Shown here one piece after another: positions 3,798 through 5,644 of a stretch of DNA of 5,644 nucleotides; position 1 is the stretch's first letter; every line of letters begins with the position of its first letter. The stretch covers positions 1 through 5,644 of the forward strand of contig JAGOUB010000065.1 in assembly GCA_018061525.1 (NCBI GenBank), given 5' to 3'. A program made the translations under genes and the position numbers. Source of the stretch: Candidatus Peribacteraceae bacterium. GTDB lineage: Bacteria > Patescibacteriota > Gracilibacteria > Peribacterales > Peribacteraceae. The notes below the pieces were generated by a model. That model was not told the DNA's origin. It searched no databases and worked only from the letters and a program-made list of their open reading frames with translations.

Positions 3798-5644
3798 ATG
3801 AGGCGCGCCATCCTTTCGATCTTCGCCGCGTCCCGTCGTTTCCAGGCCTGGATCATCGCCGGTTGCGTCCTGGCCATCATTGGAAGCCTCGCGGGACTCC
3901 TCTACCGGTTCTGGCTGGATAGCACCGTCCTGGTGCCCGCACGCGGCGGCACCTACATCGAGGGCTCCGTGGGCGAGATGCTCCCCTGGAACCCCTGGTT
4001 CACGCTGCAGAACGACGTGAACCGCGACATCGTCTCACTCGTCTTCTCGGGTTTGATGCAGTACGACCCCTCTACAAAGGAGGTAGTCGACGATCTCGGT
4101 TCGATGTCGGTCTCGGCCGACGGCAAGGTCTACACCGTCACGCTGCATGCGGGATTGGAGTGGCACGACTCCACCGCCGATGCCCCGCATCCCGTTACGG
4201 CCGACGACGTCCTCTTTACCTTCCAGACAATCCAGGACCCGTCCTTCCCGAATCCCCCGCTCCGCGAGAACTTCGCCGGCGTGGAGATCGAGAAAAAGGA
4301 TGAGAGCACGGTCACCTTCACGCTCGACGAGCCGTACGCCTATTTCCCGACCAACCTCACTTTCGGCCTCCTGCCCAAGCGCTCCTTCGAGGGTATCCCG
4401 GTTGCGCGCCTGGAACAGACGGAATCCGATTTCGGCCTGCGGCCGGTGGGCGCCGGACCGTACCGCCTAAAGAGCTTCATCCAGACCGAGCTCAGCAGCG
4501 AAGTGACGCTGGAGAAGTTCGCGCGCCCCCTGCCCGAGCAGTACCGCCTGGGCCGCGTCGTCTTCCGCGTCTTCCCCGATTACATCTCGCTGCTCTCGGA
4601 CCTGGGCAACCTCGACGCCATCCGCATCGTCCCGCAGAGCGACGATGGCCGGCCGGTCATCCCGAATAACTTCCAGGACCGCACCTACACCCTGCCCCAG
4701 TACGTCGCCCTCTTCTTTAACCTGGACCACAAGATCACGTCGGACCAGAAGCTGCGCTTGGGTCTGCAGCTTGGCACCGACAAGCAAGCCATCGCCGACG
4801 TCGTGGGCAACGGCGTGGTGGTGGATTCGCCGCTGCTAGAGATCGACACCTCCGACTGGCAGTACCGGTTTGATCCGGCGGCCGCCCAGGGCGCGCTCTA
4901 CGAGTCGCAGTGGTACTTCCCGGAGAAGATTCGGCTCCAGACCCTGCTCGAGAAACGCGAGGCGAACCGCGCCGGCATGCTCGACGTCCCCTCGGTGATG
5001 CTCATTACCACCGGCAGCACACTGGCCGTGAACGGCCGCTATTCGGCCACCGGTCCCGATCCTCGCGTCAACGGCGTGCGCGCCGTGGCCGGTACCGAGT
5101 CGGGCACGTGGATTGCCAGCCTGCCGACCGTGCGCGGCGCCACCGGCGCCCTGCTGCCCGGCGATAACCTGGTGCGCGTCACCAACGCCGACGGCCGCAT
5201 CCTCGATTCCGCCTCCGTCTACCGCGCCGCCGACGACGCCATGTTCCAGCGCGCCCAGGCCGAGCAGGACTTAGTGGAGAGCTTCATCGCCTCACGCGAC
5301 GAGTCCCTGCCCATCGACCAGCGCGTGTCGGCCGCCGATCTCGCCTTGGACAACGGCTTCCTCCGCAAGCGTGCGTCCAGTGATCAGATTGGCATACGTG
5401 CCAACGCCGACGGCCGCACGCTCAAGCTCATCCTCCTCACGAGCCCCTCACCCGCCGCCTACCGCACCGTCGCCGAACAGGTGGCCAAGCAGTGGCGCGA
5501 GCTGGGCGTGGACGTGGCCGTCGAGATCCCTGAGAACCGCGCCGAGTTCGAAGCCCGCCTACTCCGCCGCGAGTACGACGTCCTCCTCTATGGGCAGTCG
5601 CTGCTCAATAACCTGGACGCCTATCCCTACTGGCACAGCAGCGA
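3798..5644 (+). CDS. Family 5 solute-binding protein (oligopeptide-type ABC receptor), partial at 3' end
   Basis: The frame stays open from ATG 3798 to the window edge (615 codons seen). It resembles SBP_bac_5 (OppA/DppA type) extracellular receptors that deliver peptides or other solutes to ABC permeases. The N-terminus has basic residues and one hydrophobic helix (about 17-36). The helix continues past Cys23 (in IAGC), so a membrane anchor is likelier than a lipoprotein signal. The core has family features: GTYIEG at 51, then VNRDIVSLVFSGLMQYDP, SADGKVYTVTLHAGLEWHD, TADDVLFTF and GAGPYRL. The second lobe begins with ALFFNLD and the DKQAIADVV helix. Between about 397 and 476 lies a probable Ig-like beta domain (LAVNGR, then SGTWIASLP, GDNLVRVTNADG). 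A helical, charged stretch follows, and the usual lobe resumes near 542 (LKLILLT, AEQVAKQW, YDVLLYG). Start ATG chosen because MRRAIL gives a basic N-terminus; no Shine-Dalgarno is visible. Substrate unknown. Confidence 0.9.
   Translation, partial: MRRAILSIFAASRRFQAWIIAGCVLAIIGSLAGLLYRFWLDSTVLVPARGGTYIEGSVGEMLPWNPWFTLQNDVNRDIVSLVFSGLMQYDPSTKEVVDDLGSMSVSADGKVYTVTLHAGLEWHDSTADAPHPVTADDVLFTFQTIQDPSFPNPPLRENFAGVEIEKKDESTVTFTLDEPYAYFPTNLTFGLLPKRSFEGIPVARLEQTESDFGLRPVGAGPYRLKSFIQTELSSEVTLEKFARPLPEQYRLGRVVFRVFPDYISLLSDLGNLDAIRIVPQSDDGRPVIPNNFQDRTYTLPQYVALFFNLDHKITSDQKLRLGLQLGTDKQAIADVVGNGVVVDSPLLEIDTSDWQYRFDPAAAQGALYESQWYFPEKIRLQTLLEKREANRAGMLDVPSVMLITTGSTLAVNGRYSATGPDPRVNGVRAVAGTESGTWIASLPTVRGATGALLPGDNLVRVTNADGRILDSASVYRAADDAMFQRAQAEQDLVESFIASRDESLPIDQRVSAADLALDNGFLRKRASSDQIGIRANADGRTLKLILLTSPSPAAYRTVAEQVAKQWRELGVDVAVEIPENRAEFEARLLRREYDVLLYGQSLLNNLDAYPYWHSS

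Noticed and set aside
3866..3868. Cys23 of the solute-binding protein as a lipoprotein attachment site (IAGC)
   Set aside because: The hydrophobic segment continues for more than ten residues after the Cys, as in a transmembrane anchor, whereas a lipobox ends the hydrophobic core.
3041..3880. A 279-codon open frame on the minus strand
   Set aside because: It runs antisense through a terminator, the lipoprotein gene and all of secG, has an Arg/His/Asp-rich composition typical of a GC-rich shadow frame, and shows no recognisable domain. The + strand genes have ribosome sites, promoters and family motifs.

Overview
This window reads left to right as a short, gene-dense bacterial chromosome segment. 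All five recognisable protein genes and one tRNA lie on the + strand. Coding DNA is GC-rich with mostly G/C third positions, and the spacers are AT-richer. TGA ends at least two genes (the lipoprotein gene and secG), so the standard bacterial code applies and TGA is not reassigned. A very short SecG, a large DUF11 surface protein with a C-terminal LPATG signal, and an Asp-rich 'DGIDNDGD' motif together suggest a candidate-phyla-radiation (Patescibacteria) genome, perhaps a Peregrinibacteria/Peribacteria-like lineage. That placement is inference from style, not proof.

Layout. (1) 1-193 is a non-coding leader with a TTGACA -35 box close to the first gene. (2) 194-2155 encodes a secreted, Cys-rich, multi-domain DUF11 protein with an LPXTG-like C-terminus, closed by a strong terminator. 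(3) An AT-rich promoter zone leads to 2310-2855, a Nudix-fold protein whose catalytic box has lost two metal ligands, closed by a very strong terminator. (4) 2945-3021 is a complete tRNA-Val(TAC) with encoded CCA and its own -10 box. (5) 3152-3472 is a small lipoprotein whose ribosome binding site and start codon lie in two competing hairpins, followed by a strong terminator. (6) 3569-3787 is secG, with a promoter placed so that its mRNA should start at or next to the ATG. (7) Ten bases after secG, and probably co-transcribed, is the 5' part of a family 5 (oligopeptide-type) solute-binding protein at 3798-5644. It runs off the window, is membrane-anchored by an N-terminal helix, and appears to carry an inserted Ig-like domain.

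How the genes relate. Most are cell-envelope or export genes: a surface protein, a lipoprotein, a translocon subunit and a transporter receptor. Nevertheless almost every unit has its own promoter and terminator, so this is a row of insulated single genes rather than one operon; only secG and the solute-binding gene look coupled. I see no mobile element, CRISPR array or integration scar, and no convincing new multi-gene system. The most distinctive points are the degenerate Nudix box, the solute-binding protein with its Ig-like insert, the paired-cysteine DUF11 duplication, the apparently leaderless secG and the structured lipoprotein leader.
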